From Lepidurus packardi (lineage: Eukaryota; Arthropoda; Branchiopoda; Notostraca; Triopsidae): DNA of 64,000 bases. The stretch spans positions 6,820,001-6,884,000 of the forward strand of contig JAKZAN010000005.1 in the NCBI GenBank assembly GCA_023053545.1, written 5' to 3'. Positions 27,231 to 39,507 of the stretch are shown here, one piece after another. Each line of letters opens with the position of its first letter. Position 1 is the first letter of the stretch. A program made the position numbers and the translations under genes. The notes under the pieces are model-generated. The model did not search any database. It worked only from the letters and a program-made list of their open reading frames with translations, and had not been told where the DNA came from.

Positions 27231-30200
27231 TTACCTAACTTTGCATCGTAACGGACTGCCCCAGTTGCAAATCCCTCCTACGGGGTCAAAACTCAAATTA
27301 TTAGGACATGTGTAAAGCCAGCCGCGAATGGCTCCCTTTCCACCACTCGAGCAGCTGATAAACTGCTTGCAATCTTCAGGGTAAGCAAAAGTGCCCGTGT
27401 CGAAACAAGTGATACTGCCATCGTCATCAATTTCCACTTTGTCGCCATTCCCGTTGGTGACGTCGCCTACAGCTCCACTGACCACTTGACTTCCTCCTAA
27501 TAAGCCGTCTTGGACGTCCAAATTGCCAATCTTAAAGAACTCGTCGTTCGGTGCATTGACAGGTCGGGATACCGGTGGGGGGCGTGGCCTACGCGAGATG
27601 GTGGGTCGAGAGCGTGGAGGAGATGGCGATGTAGTAGAGCTGGGAGTTATGGGAGCAGAAGACGGTCTTGGTCGCGGCGTCTTTTGTAGTGTTGCTTGGG
27701 AAGTTAAAGAGGGGTTGAATCTGTTAGTGGGAATAGGCTTTGCGGCCCTAGCAGGCGTCACTGGGGCAACAGTTGGGGCTAAAGTGGTTCTAGCAGTAGT
27801 AGTAGTCGTAGTTGTCGTAGTAGTAGTGGGTACTTTGGGTGGGATAGGCAAGATTGGTTCTTCGTGTATTTCTTCAATCACTTCCACGATTTCTTCGATC
27901 TCTTCGCTTCCTTCCGTTCCCTGGCTTTCGACTTGAGTGAGTGAAACTGGCGTGGGAAGGAAAAGAGGCGTAGTTTCGGGAAAAGAAGGCTCTTCTATAA
28001 TAACTTCACCACTGATCGCCGATTTCTCTTCCAGCGGCTGCTCTGTAAGGGAAAAGGAATGGATTAGTAAAACATACAAACATAGTCTTGGTGCCAAATA
28101 TGAATGTTGTCTAATTTATCGTTGTGGAGTCAAAGTTGGGTTAATTTAAGTCACGAGTTTCAATTGTGGGTACGTCTTACTCCAGAGGTTAGTGTGTGTA
28201 ACGTTGAGTCGTTCAAGTCGTGGTCATGGTCGTGCGTGAAGAGCAAATGACCCGAGAAAGGTACGTCCATGACGTCACTGCGGAAGAGGGTATTGTGGTC
28301 ATGCCCGAAATCGACGTTGTAAAACGGTCGGAAGTGAGTCCAAGTCGAAGTTGTCGCGACTGGCCTTGCCAAGGCTACGTTGGCAGAAAAAGTTAGGTCG
28401 TCCTCCGTGTAATCGCCGTCCTCGACCAAGAAACCCTCTTGGGTGCTACCTGATGGTGCATTGTCAACAGGGCGTGGCTCCTCGGTTTCAACGACTTCCG
28501 CGACTTTTGTTGTTGTTGTTGCCGTTGTTGCAGTGCGAGCTGTGCTGGTATTCCTTAAACGATTCAAAACATTTGGGCGAGCTGGAGCTGGAGACGGTTT
28601 GGTTGTCATTTTAACTTCCTCCTAGTTGACATTAAAATTAGACAAATCTTTCATATAATTTCGCTAATTTTACCTCGGTGACTGAGACTGCAGGAGTCCT
28701 ATTTAGGGCAGTAGGACGCAAACGATTGGGTTTAGGAGTCGGAAGTAGTTCCTCCTAGAACAAAAAAATACACAAAAAAATTAATCATTCTGACGGATAA
28801 AAATAAAGTTGGGTTCCACTGCGTCGTACTGAAATAGTTTCGGAGGGACTTTCGAAGCTTTCCGTAGTGGAAGGAGATTGTGGAGATCCCCTGTTGCGAT
28901 TCAGAGTTACGTATTTGGATGACGTGCTAGTCGCTCGATTGGAAGTCGATTCTCGAATGTCAGCTCCTTCACTGTCTGCTTCCTCCGCCTCTTCCCTGGA
29001 GTCTTCGATGTCCTCATCTGGCCTGGACGCTGGCGGTCTACAGAAGGAACCCGTTTGTCATGGTAAAGAGTATGTAAACCTGTGAAAGTGTCACCTTGTG
29101 CGAGTTATGGTGACGTAATTCAAGGGTCTTTCCCCCAGAGTGCCTCTGGGTTTTGGTTCTGGGTTTGCAGCTGCCTGATTACGAAACTGCGATGTGTTTT
29201 TCCTGTAATATTTAAGCGTAAGACCCTTTGACTTTTTTCTTATTAAAGGTTCTTTTACTTCGCTGGCGAAGTTCTAGTGTTGGAGCTGGGCTTGCCAATA
29301 ACTACAGCCAAGGCTTTTCGTTGCTGAGGTGTTAAAGTGTCATCCCTGGAACCTCTGGTACCATCTTTTAACATACGCTTGACAGCATCAACTCCGCCTA
29401 GTAAAAGAGAAAGTTAATTTGAAAATTTTACTCTCTAAAATTTTTAAAATAATTTACCAAGGTCTTCGATGAGTTGAAGCAGCTGTTGCAAGTTATTTGG
29501 GTCCTCGGGTAGATTGTCTTCTTCCAGGAGATAATCTTTTCCTTCCTCGGGATAATCCTCTTCTTCGAGAGGAGGTTCGGTGGTCGTGGTGGTAGTAGTA
29601 GTGGTACGAGTTGTAGGCGGTCTAGTGGTGGTTTTCAGAGTTGTGGCCCGTTGGAGGAACGGTTTTAAGGTGGTAGAGGCTGAAGAGGATGCTGACGCCA
29701 GTCTGCAATTCACATTCGTGGCGTAATCACAGGAATCAGTAAATTTGTTAAAGTGCAAACCTAGAAACATTAGAATTTAGCCGACATTAGCAATACGTAC
29801 AAATCCTTTCAGTTTGCTCACCTGAAGGACAAGTGAAAGCATGAGACACGATTCCTAAAGCGCCACTATCTAGGCACCAAAAATACCTCTTGCAGTCACG
29901 CGGATGCGGGAAGAAACCTTCATCCTTGCAGGTAAACTCTGTAACAAAGGGTATTAGGATGAAAAACCCTTTTTGGTTCATATTGGCTTACCAACGCCAT
30001 TATCGGGAGTTACAGGTGGTTCAGGAGTTTGCCAGTCAGGCGTACTATCGAAAGAAGAAACGGTAGTGGTCCTTTGGGTCACCGCAGGTCTGCTAGTAGT
30101 GGTTGTACGTGTTCCGGAAGGTCTCAATTTACTGTTACTGATCACACCGGAAGGACGACGCGTTGTGGCCTTGCTATTTGGCCGTGAAGATCTTAAAGAA

Positions 30201-32119
30201 TAGATATGAATACATATTCAGCAAACGTAAAGACAGTTATTCTGTTTGTACCCAACACTGGCAGAGTTTCCTGAGTTCTTGAATAAAGCTGCTTTGCCAG
30301 CTTCGATAAGCGGGTAAGCTTTTCCCGTGCAAAGGCCCCTGAAATCGTCGTTGTCAATGGCCCAGAACATGATCCCTCCCAGGCGCTTCTCCACCACGTA
30401 TTCAGCCTAAAAAAGTTCCCAAAATCGAGATGCATTTTTCTGAGTGTTTATTAGAAAGTTTGTTATGTTACTTTGCGTGCCACCATATCTTCGTCGTCAT
30501 AGCCGACCCATTGCGAGTCCTTGTACGCAAAAGGTCCGACATCGTTTGGATAAGGTTTCTCGACATCCCAACTATCCACACCGATTTTCTCGCAAATCTG
30601 GGACAAAAAAGTTTACATTTTAATATTACTTAACTCAACAAAAAACGAAATGTACTTCGTAATAAGCTAAGTAGCCTGCTTCTCTTGTCATTTTGCCGGC
30701 ATCAGCTGCGCCATCAGCAGGAGCTCCTATACTCACATCTTCCGGGTTGAAAAGTTTGAACGCCCGACCATAAGTGGGAATGCCCAACACGAGTTTGGAA
30801 GGATCAGCTCCGTTTTTAAGATAATAATTTATCGTAGCTTCCTAAAGTGGTAGTCACGAATATAATTAAGACAAAGTAAGTTAAATTTGCTCGGGATTGT
30901 GCCTGAAAGGCAAAGCTTACGATATTAAGCTCAGCATTGAAATCGAACTCGGAATCTCCGTTAGGATTGCGCAAAGGTGCGTGGTGGTTCACCACAGCTT
31001 CCGAGGCCACATGGTAATCGTAAGTTAGCACGTTCATAAAATCCAGCGCCCTAGTCGAGAGACCCAGCAGGATTACTTAGAGTTCTACTTCGGAAAATTC
31101 AAGCCAAGACTGTTATTACTTATTCAAAGCTGGGACGTCGTAGCCGCGATCTGCGTACTCTAAACCCGCTGGTACAGCCATGGTAAGCAGCAAGCGCTGT
31201 TTGTTCGATCCTGACGCAGCTTCTTTTTCGAAAAGTTGTCTCAGTTCCTACAAAAAATATTAATATAGAAAGTGGAAGTCGAAGAATGTTTATGGGATGG
31301 GTATGGGCATGGGTCCAGGAGTGTTCAACTAAACTGTTCAAACCATGGTGTGGAATGCGAGATAGTGAGATATTTTAGGCACTTTCTCGAGCCCGAGTCA
31401 AGCTTTCCTCTTAAGTCTTATTTTTGAGCGTGCATAACAGATGACAAGGTTGAAGAGAAAAGGGAAGATGTGGTCAGGGAGATGACATACTTGGACTAGC
31501 AGGACGTAATTGCGTTTATCTTCTGGCGAACTGCCCTCGCGTGAGGCTGGATACTCCCAATCCAGATCCAGGCCGTCGAAATTGTGCTGGCGAAGGTAAC
31601 GGACAGCTGCGCGCGTGAAATTAGCGCGAGCTTCCGCATCCGCCACCAAGAATGAGAAACGCTTGGAGCCTTCGGTCCAACCACCAATGGCCAACAAAGT
31701 TTTTAGGTTTTTATTAAAAGATTTCAAGCCGTTAAACTTGGCATAGCCCCCTACATTCACAATGACAGTCAAAAAGATTAGACAGTCTTTAGAGAATAAA
31801 CCAGATTCTGCAAACGACTTACCTTTGTCGATATCCTGATACTTATCGAAGGGACGGAGTACGAAGTCGTTTGTTATGCCCCCGAAAGCGTAAATAAGAT
31901 GCGTGCACAAGTAAGGGTTGATGTTTTGAGGGGTATATTTCCCCAAGCCTTGCCGATAGACAGACCAGTTCGTGTAATAACATACCACTCGCTGGGATTC
32001 CAAACGCACATGCGAAAACACTAAATCACTTTGTTAATTTCAGAGTTTAAAACGGAATGAACGATGAGTGTCTTACCTGTGAGTAGCACGACGGTTCCTA
32101 GTAACCATCTGACACCCAT
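27231..32119 (-). CDS. Multidomain GH18 chitinase with two CBM14 domains
   Basis: Secreted enzyme hydrolysing beta-1,4 bonds of chitin, probably in cuticle turnover. I placed 16 exons: 32119-32077, 32020-31823, 31750-31491, 31247-31120, 31050-30921, 30841-30656, 30597-30472, 30406-30252, 30191-29992, 29938-29822, 29760-29458, 29397-29259, 29037-28830, 28754-28674, 28621-28181 and 28040-27231; total 1174 aa. Residues 1-17 look like a signal peptide. The GH18 domain spans about 25-405 with the catalytic motif FDGLDLDWEYP, the acid being Glu146, so it should be active. A Thr/Pro/Ser linker leads to a first CBM14 (FTCKDEGFFPHPRDCKRYFW) at about 475-535. Long Thr-rich and acidic low-complexity sequence follows, then a C-terminal CBM14 (CFDTGTFAYPEDCKQF) near the end. 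GH18, CBM14, long linker and CBM14 is the plan of group VI (Cht6-type) chitinases, an inference. Exons 12-15 and the exon 15/16 junction, where a tandem AGAG acceptor needs the second AG, are less sure than the rest. Confidence 0.88.
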
Positions 32120-35100
32120 CCTGCGTAAAAACCGGTAAAACATTAGACGACATTCGTAATGCAAACATTTTTTTCTCTATAATTCGAAATCTTGGCTTTA
32201 CAAATTCCAACGTTTTGTTTCGCAAGTTGACTCTCATAATAGGTAAGAAAAAATACTTCCTACACACGGCCGTGATGCAAAATTGAAGGTTTTGACAGTT
32301 TTGTGAAAGTGACAAAGTTGAAGCTATAAAGATTTATCCAGGGCGCGGCGGATCATGTCCGCCAACAGTGAATACACATTGAAGGTTTTCGTGAGAAGAG
32401 GTAAGCGCGGACCTTGAAACGAACGTTTATGTCTCTGGGATGTATTCTTCTAAATTCTTAGAACAGAAGTAGAGCAGATTGTACCAAAAGCGAACGTTTC
32501 AGGTTGCATTACGATTAGGGCTTAAAAAACGAACGTTTTCAAAAGGTACAACTGTCTTAGTTGCCAGCGTTAAACAAATTGGGAAGGAAAATGTTAGTTT
32601 TTCATTTTCTATTTTTAGTTCGATGGCCATTTGGAGTAGTTTCTCTTCATCCCATTAAATTTGAGTGACGCATTGCGCTGTTTACTGCATACAAATCGAG
32701 TCTTTTGTGGCAAACTAGTAGGGGGTCGATGCCTCTGACTTCGGTATACTGCGTAAGCGAAATTTCGCAAGTCGTTTAATTTGACTTATTGGCTGTATCT
32801 TTTCGCAATCTAGAGGTCAAAAAGAACTATGAAGGGTTCCCGGGTACTTTAACTTGCATAAGTAAGAGTTTGGCTTTTGTGACGTCATTAAGTTCTTACG
32901 TGCCTTGCTAATCCCCATGGCCCCATGACTTCCCAGCCTGTTTTGCATCTTAATTAGAAACTCACAAATAAGTAATTCCAATGCCTTGCTTCAAAGGTTC
33001 TAAAGAGGCTTTTCTCTTTTCACTCTAAACGTGCGAAATTAATCGTGCGATGCATTCCGTGTTCGACAATTTACCAAGTAAACAACTGCTGGCTTAACGA
33101 ACGTAAAATTTTGAGAAATTTGTTGACCTGTTGTGACTTATTGATTTCTGTGTAATAATTAACTCCTTTTTGAATTTGGCCTCCTTCCGTGCAACTCGCT
33201 GTGATTCTTTACTATACCCGTTGACAAGTTAAAGTATTTTGTTGACGTGCATCTGGAATGGGGTTACATGGTAAGTAGGATAACTGGGGCTAACAAGTAA
33301 CTGGAGGCCAGCAAGGACGGATGTGTCTTAGGAAATATGCTATCCTTCGATGTAATGCCTCATAAGCCATACACCAGAGAGGACCCTACATCCAACGCCA
33401 GCAGGACACCTGTTGTGGCTGCTTTAGGCACTTGAACTTGATGTCCTACATTATTCGATTGCCACGCTAAACCTCATTACGCAGTCCTCTGAGACTTTAA
33501 AACACGCCAATTTCCATAAAAAGAGGCTGGGGAGGGAAACTTTTTTAAAAAACACGAACATCTTCTTCAAATCCGTGTAGCCGGCCCTTACCGTAAAAAA
33601 TGCTGGCGCCGAAACATATATTTCTGGGAAAGTTGGGGCTGTGTAGAAGGGATTTAGCTATATAATACTTTGGCATGAGGCCCAATAAACTTGGGCGCCG
33701 GCAATCTCTCCTCTGTGGCTCTTTCTCTTCAAAACTTTTTTTTACCTTAGCTACACTTCTAGCACTCAGCCCAAAGTTAAAGCTCCTTTCACTTTCACCT
33801 GGTAGATGTTGAATGCTGAAGAGCTGAAGCTATACCTGCTTTCCTATTTGCTGAGAAATGTCACCGGGGAAACTTTGTTGCATCCTATGTAAATTCCTCC
33901 TGCCTTAAACATTTCTCCACTGACTATTATCTACAACCTAACCTCAATCTCAGTTTCCAACATTCCTCGACCAAAGTTTTTTCATGCTCCCCTGAAAATG
34001 AGGAGATGTACGTCACGGTATATGAAGCGAAAAAAGTTAACAAACCGGTGAACGCTAAGGGAAAAATTCTGTAGGTATATCCCATGAATAGAACCAAAGG
34101 CAATAAAATTTCTAACGGTGAAATAGCAAAACAAATAGTCTAATACAAATGTCTAATATAATATAATGGAAACTGTTAATAAAAGTCTAGTATAATGGAA
34201 ACTGTTAATTTCGTTATTCGGACGTATTTTAAGAAGGGAAATTTCTAAGGCTATATTTTGCAAAAAAAACTGTCAGCGTTGAAGTCACTTTCTATTCCTA
34301 TCAAACTTCGTAACGGATTGGTGTGCGTTTCTTTTCCGTGTAATCGCCATTATTGTGAAGTTGAAAGACCATAAAAGGCTCGATATGAAAACACTAACCG
34401 GAATCGTGATTGTTCTTTTTAGGACAGAAAATAAAAAATAGAGAACATTGTTGGATTATTGCGATCAAGTACTGGGGCTTGTTTAGCCAGGGCAAATTAT
34501 GTCTTTGCCCTTACGGGTTTGCGGTAGACGAATGGTCTTTTGCTTCAGTTATAGAAAGTAAAAGTTGTACGTCTTCGTCTCCGTTTTTCCTATTCTTATT
34601 TGCTCACTAGTTTTGGTAACAGGTTTTCCTTATTTGGTGTCCATATCTATTAGTACACATCGTTTACCTGTGCAAAACAACAATGCAAACTTCAGAAGCG
34701 GGCTATTCGGTATAAACATACGAACGATATTCATTGTTCTGGACGACAGAGCTCTTCGCTTGTGCCGATGGGCAGACCGGGGAGAAAGGGGAGAGGTTTT
34801 GTACTGAAAGCATAGAACTTAGTCTTTATGAGCGAAGTTGAGGGGAGATGTTGACGATGGCCGTAGCAGCGACCCACATCACGTTTCGTGTACACCCAAG
34901 AAAACTTTCTCTTTCGCTTTTTTTTCACGACATCGGACCTTGAGCGGTTCTTCCTGGGGAAAATTGACTTGGGTTGGTGAGTTTCCCCAATTTCTATTAA
35001 AAACAAACTCCAGAGACTTGACAATGATCGATCTGTTAAAAGTGATCTTCCCCTAAATAAAAAAGTGGGAAATTTACTAACAGTTGAGTAAAAGGGAGTT

Positions 35101-36649
35101 TCTCGAAACGCGGTCGGTTCGCTGTCCAGGGACGTTAATCTCATTCAGAACACTTTCACTAGTTCGGCGCTTACTCCGTACTGTAGGAAACATGTTTGCC
35201 CGGGGATTGCCCGTTCTGAAAACTTGTACAAAACGGCGGAGGGCATCTCCGCCCAGCCCTGCAGTAAACTTGGACTTGGGTTTTCGGTTTGCACAACTTC
35301 CAAGACCTTGAGACGTTTAGATGCGAGGAAACATCAAATATTTACAATGTTGAACTACTTTACTTTATAGAGTCCAGGTGAATTAGAGCAGAGCAATCAA
35401 CCGAAGTTGGATTGATCAGGGGTACATTGTTTCGCTGTAATCAAGTCCCGGGAAGTGCGGCTGTTAGCTAGAAAGCGTGAATAGAAAGAGCGATCGCTTT
35501 TTGTGGGGGATGTATTCGCGGGATCTCGCAATAGTTAAACGACTAACTCTTATGTCCCTCTCTGGAATAGGTCTTTTGGTAGGATATAAAGCATTGGGAA
35601 GTTAACTTACTTAATATATTCAACGAGTGGAAAAGTTAGACCGACTTTCTGCGCAGGTGATTACAAGAAAGATAAACGTGAGTAACTTGAAAGTAGGAGG
35701 AAACACTTTAGGTAACTTGCAAGGTGTTCACAACCGCACTGCACTGAAGTGACTGCGCTGCTACTACGACGTGAGAGGAAGAAGGCGATTCGAGGGCTGC
35801 AAATCGGACCGCGACTTCGCTTACCGTGACTGCTCACATGACGCCTAAACTTGCTTACGGTGAAGTGTTGTTTCCTTCCCTGGGTTTCTCGAAAGCTTCC
35901 TCACAATTAAGAGTCTTTTTGACAGTTTAACCTAAGCCATTATGCATGATGAACAATGTGTCGTATACGGGAATTCAGACAACATTTTATCCCGTACCTT
36001 AAACATGAGACACGGTCAAACCCACGTATTTTGAAATTACGGCATCTAACATTAATTACTTCATTGCTTTACTTCAAACTGTTCAAACCTGTTTGCTCAA
36101 ACATGTTTAAAGGTGTGGAAGCTAGATGCAGTTTTAAAGCAAAATAAATCGTTTGCCACTTTACACAAACGAAGGAGTAAGATTTTGAAACTGAATTTTT
36201 ATCTCACGATTTATTAGTAAAAGACCTTATATGTTTTAATTAACATCAGTAAGAAACAAAGTTCTTAACATCGTGGGTCGTTTCGATCGACGGATTAGCG
36301 ACAAAAATTAAATTTATTTCAAAAGCTCCTCTATAAAAACTCGCATCTTTTTATTTACACGCGCTAGACGCAAAAAGACAAGTGCGAGGCGCACGCATTT
36401 CGATATGTGAAAGCAAGGTCATGCAAGGTTCCTTTCTAATCTATCTCTATAACTTTCCTCTCCCTACCTTAGTAATGTCCAGCCAGTTTCCACTTTTCGA
36501 AGTAAGATGGCTGCTCTTCCCCGCCTTCCTTTTACATGTTGGTCCACGATCCACGTGGTCCGGTAGACAACAACAGAATTAAAAGTATACAAGTTCGTTA
36601 AAGTTAGTGGGGTATCGTGTAATTCCAGCATTATCAAAAAGCCTAAAAG
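32120..36649. other. Gene-free stretch between chitinase and UTP6
   Basis: The two flanking genes diverge, so promoters of both should lie at the ends of this stretch. It contains three CGAACGTTT motifs at 32418-32540, close upstream of the chitinase. A small direct repeat (TATAATGGAAACTGTTAAT twice) is at 34160-34210. No believable gene was seen. Confidence 0.6.
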
Positions 36650-39027
36650 ATGGCGGAATTTGTTGAACTTCGTTTGGAGGAAATGCTCCCTGAATTGGAG
36701 CAAATGCAACGAGTGAATCTGTTCTCCGAAGAAGAAATCAGGTAAACTCAATTCCCATAGTAAAGAGCTCAGGCTAACCTAATCGACTTCTGTTGTTAGA
36801 ACTATCGTAAAACGCCGCAGAGAGTTTGAATACAAATTGCAAAAGAGAACTAAAAGCAAGGAAGATTATTTGAAGTATATCCAGTACGAGATTGATTTAC
36901 TGGGCATGCTGAAAGAACGGAGGGAGGAAACTGGTTACATGCACAAACAGTCGGAAATAGACTATACCATCGCTCAACGAATCAATAAGCTCTTTAGCTA
37001 CGTTGTCTTTCGTTTCCAAGATGATGTCAAGCTTTGGCTTTCGCACATAGATTTCTGCAAAAGTATGGTAAAGTATTCGTGTAAAACTTTCTTAACCGCA
37101 GCTCCTAGTAGACTTTTTATATTCTAGAAATGGAGCGCTACTATCAGTCGTTTGTTTGTGCGAATGCTGGCTATGCACGGTCATCAACCTTCGTTATGGG
37201 TTTTGGCTGCCAAATGGGAAATGGAAGACAATCAGTCGACTGAAAGCGCCCGGGCTTTACTACTCCGGGCACTTAGAATGCATCCCAAATCCTTATCTCT
37301 AAACGTGGAGGTATATTTCATTTCTCATCTTATATGAAGGTTAGGTAATTTAAAAAAAAAAAAAAAAAAAAATAGGCTATGCGCTTGGAATTACTGGCAG
37401 CGGAACGGCTACGTTTACGTCAGCAAGTTTTGGGAACTATGGAAGATATGGATTTGCCCGAAGAGACCAAAGATGACATATTGAATGGTCAGTTGGGGCT
37501 TATAGTCTACAAAAATGCGCTAAGTGATGAGAAGGAAGGTGGAAGTGCTGTTATCCAGAAAGCGGAAGATTTGGTAGCCTTTTTAGCTGTAGCAAAGACA
37601 TTCGATTTCGCCAATCGCCTTCAAGAGACCATTTTGATGTAAGATGTTTCTCATGGAAGTCCAGTATGCTAATTAGGGACATGCTACCTTAGGGACATGA
37701 AAGAACGGTTTCCTGATGATCCAGCCACGTGGGACACCTTAGCTAGAGCTAAACTTGATAGAAAAGAGAACGATGCTCCCCTCAAAGACCGAATTCAGTA
37801 TATATTTTGTATTTATTGTATTAGTAATAGGCTGTAACCAATAGCTTCTTTTGACCGGTTCTAGACAGTGCTGTAACGTGTATAAAGAGGGTTTAACCCT
37901 TAATCCTAGTGCCAAGTTATGGAATTTGTACCTGGACACGCTGAGGGAGCTTCAGCAAAGTGGGAAAATGGGGAATTTGGTGGATCGATTATTGGATGAA
38001 GCTCGTAGGGAATGTATGAGCAGCAGTTCCATGTCCAGGCTACATCTGAATGCTTGGATTGCTCTTCTCGAAGAAGAGAATAGCGTTTTCCTTACAAATG
38101 TCTTGGAGTACGCGGTAAAGGAAGATAAGAAAAACGTGGATTTCTGGAGACAGTTGGTTCGGTCAGCACTCCGGAACGATAGTGGTGTTTTGTAGGTTAC
38201 ATTTTTATAGTTTATGTTGATTTTTATAGGCCTTTTTTCACATTTGAAAAATTCCTAGGTTTGTTATTGATGGGGCTGGAAATGGCGAAGTTGTACCACA
38301 AACCAAGCAAGATGCTGAATCTGATTCGGAAGATTCAGACGATGAAACGAAAGAATCAGAAAAAGATAGTGTTCCGCTTCCTGAAGTGTTTTGGGAAGCA
38401 GTGGAAGCCTTAGGCGACGACGCTAGGGCAGTCCCTGTGTGGGAAGAAGTGGGCGATTATCTACGAGAAAAGGGCATTGTAGCAGCAAAAGCTCTACGGC
38501 AGTTTGCCAAAGAAGGCTTCAAACGGAATCTAGAGATTGGTCGGGCAGTCAAACTCATTTGCATGAAATGGGAGTCTAAAGTTCATGGTAAGAAGTTCAT
38601 GAGATCATCTGTCGGGGACGTTTATGGAGTGTTGAACTTTGCAGGGTTGGAAGGCTCACGGAAATTCTATGAAGCCAACCAAGCAATTCCTCCTTTGTCG
38701 TTAGAGCTTCATTACAGCATGGTTGATTTGGAAATCAGCAAAGCTCATCTGAAACCTGATCAGCACCGGATCCGGAAAGCTTTTGAAAATGCCTGCGTCC
38801 AATACGGAAAAGAAAGTCCAGGTAAGAAATTTTAATAGCGGCTTTAATTGTTTCCTTTCCAAATGTACTTTCCTGTTTTAGATTTGTGGTTGAAGTACGT
38901 CGAATTTGAGACCAACCAAGGAAATCCCATGCTGGTAGGTAAATTGCATTACAGAGCTAAAACTACTCTCACTCCTGCTGCTTCGGACGTGTTTCTAGCC
39001 CAGTACTCACTGACGTCCGTGTCCTAA
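36650..39027 (+). CDS. UTP6: UTP6, U3 snoRNP / small-subunit processome protein
   Basis: UTP6 is a HAT-repeat protein of the nucleolar small-subunit processome, needed for 18S pre-rRNA cleavage. Exons are 36650-36741, 36800-37067, 37128-37310, 37376-37638, 37693-37797, 37865-38191, 38259-38821 and 38882-39027; phases match and give 648 aa, a little longer than the human protein of about 597. The N-terminus MAEFVELRLEEMLPELEQM and the following R-rich helix are typical. HAT-like segments include VKLWLSHIDFCK, PSLWVLAAKWEMEDNQSTES and SADLWLKYVEFE-type motifs near the C-terminus. An acidic Ser/Asp-rich insert (QDAESDSEDSDDETKESEKD) sits at about residue 430 and accounts for much of the extra length. 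The gene is tail to tail with the PIGBOS1-like gene. One acceptor (37374-37375) follows a poly-A rather than a pyrimidine tract. Confidence 0.93.
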
Positions 39028-39043
39028 ACATTCTTTCTTAGTT

Positions 39044-39049
39044 AATAAA
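39044..39049 (+). promoter_or_regulatory. Poly(A) signal of UTP6
   Basis: AATAAA lies 17 nt after the UTP6 stop codon. Confidence 0.6.
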
Positions 39050-39104
39050 AGAGAAATGACCCAAAAATAAGGCTATTTTGTCTACTCTTTTACTTACGGG
39101 AAAA

Positions 39105-39210
39105 AAAATGATTTTTACTAAACTTAACCAAAGTTGGGCATATATGTGTATTAGGGTTTTGGATTAATATCGACCGCTGCTTCAGCAGCATTCTTTACGT
39201 CCTGCAGTTT
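39105..39210 (-). pseudogene. Duplicated 3' end of the PIGBOS1-like gene
   Basis: Read on the minus strand, this copy still encodes about 20 in-frame codons ending LQDVKNAAEAAVDINPKP and a stop, against LQDEKNAAEAAADIRPKP in the intact gene 165 bp away. The first part of the 3' UTR is duplicated too (ACACATATATGCCCAAC in both). There is no start and no membrane segment, so it is a truncated tandem copy. Confidence 0.8.
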
Positions 39211-39259
39211 TAATAAGCCCATAAGCTCCAAAAATAAGCCCATTTTATTTGTTTACCCA

Positions 39260-39265
39260 TTTATT
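39260..39265 (-). promoter_or_regulatory. Poly(A) signal of the PIGBOS1-like gene
   Basis: TTTATT on the plus strand reads AATAAA on the minus strand, about 57 nt past the stop. It lies between the gene and its truncated copy, so the copy is probably outside the mRNA. Confidence 0.55.
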
Positions 39266-39321
39266 TACTGAAGAAAAATCTGATTTTACTAAACTAATGA
39301 AGGTTGGGCATATATGTGTAA

Positions 39322-39507
39322 TTAAGGTTTTGGACGAATATCGGCAGCAGCTTCAGCAGCATTTTTTTCGTCCTGCAGTTTTTGTTTTTCTTTTTGCAAG
39401 TATTCTCTTAAGTAAGGGCTCCAGATGTAAGCTCCACCAACGATACCCAAACCTGTGGCTAACATGAAGCCCGTGCGATTAATAGCACGTGGTTTTCTGA
39501 TTAACAT
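39322..39507 (-). CDS. PIGBOS1-like mitochondrial outer-membrane microprotein
   Basis: A 61-residue protein in one open frame starting at ATG. The N-terminus is basic, then comes a single hydrophobic helix (GFMLATGLGIVGGAYIW) at about residues 13-29. The pattern SPYLREYLQKEKQKLQDEK follows, then an Ala/Glu-rich charged tail. Human PIGBOS1 (54 aa), a mitochondrial outer-membrane microprotein that contacts CLCC1 at ER-mitochondria junctions and tunes the unfolded protein response, has the same plan as I remember it: an LGIxGGxYI helix followed by a Pro, Tyr and a Lys/Glu-rich tail. The match is short, so orthology is an inference; another small single-helix mitochondrial protein is the alternative. 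The gene is head to head with PARN and tail to tail with UTP6, not next to PIGB as in human. Confidence 0.65.
   Translation of the reverse strand: MLIRKPRAINRTGFMLATGLGIVGGAYIWSPYLREYLQKEKQKLQDEKNAAEAAADIRPKP

Noticed and set aside
27523-27936. 137-aa plus-strand open frame rich in Val and Gly
   Set aside because: It is the antisense shadow of the Thr/Pro-rich chitinase exon.
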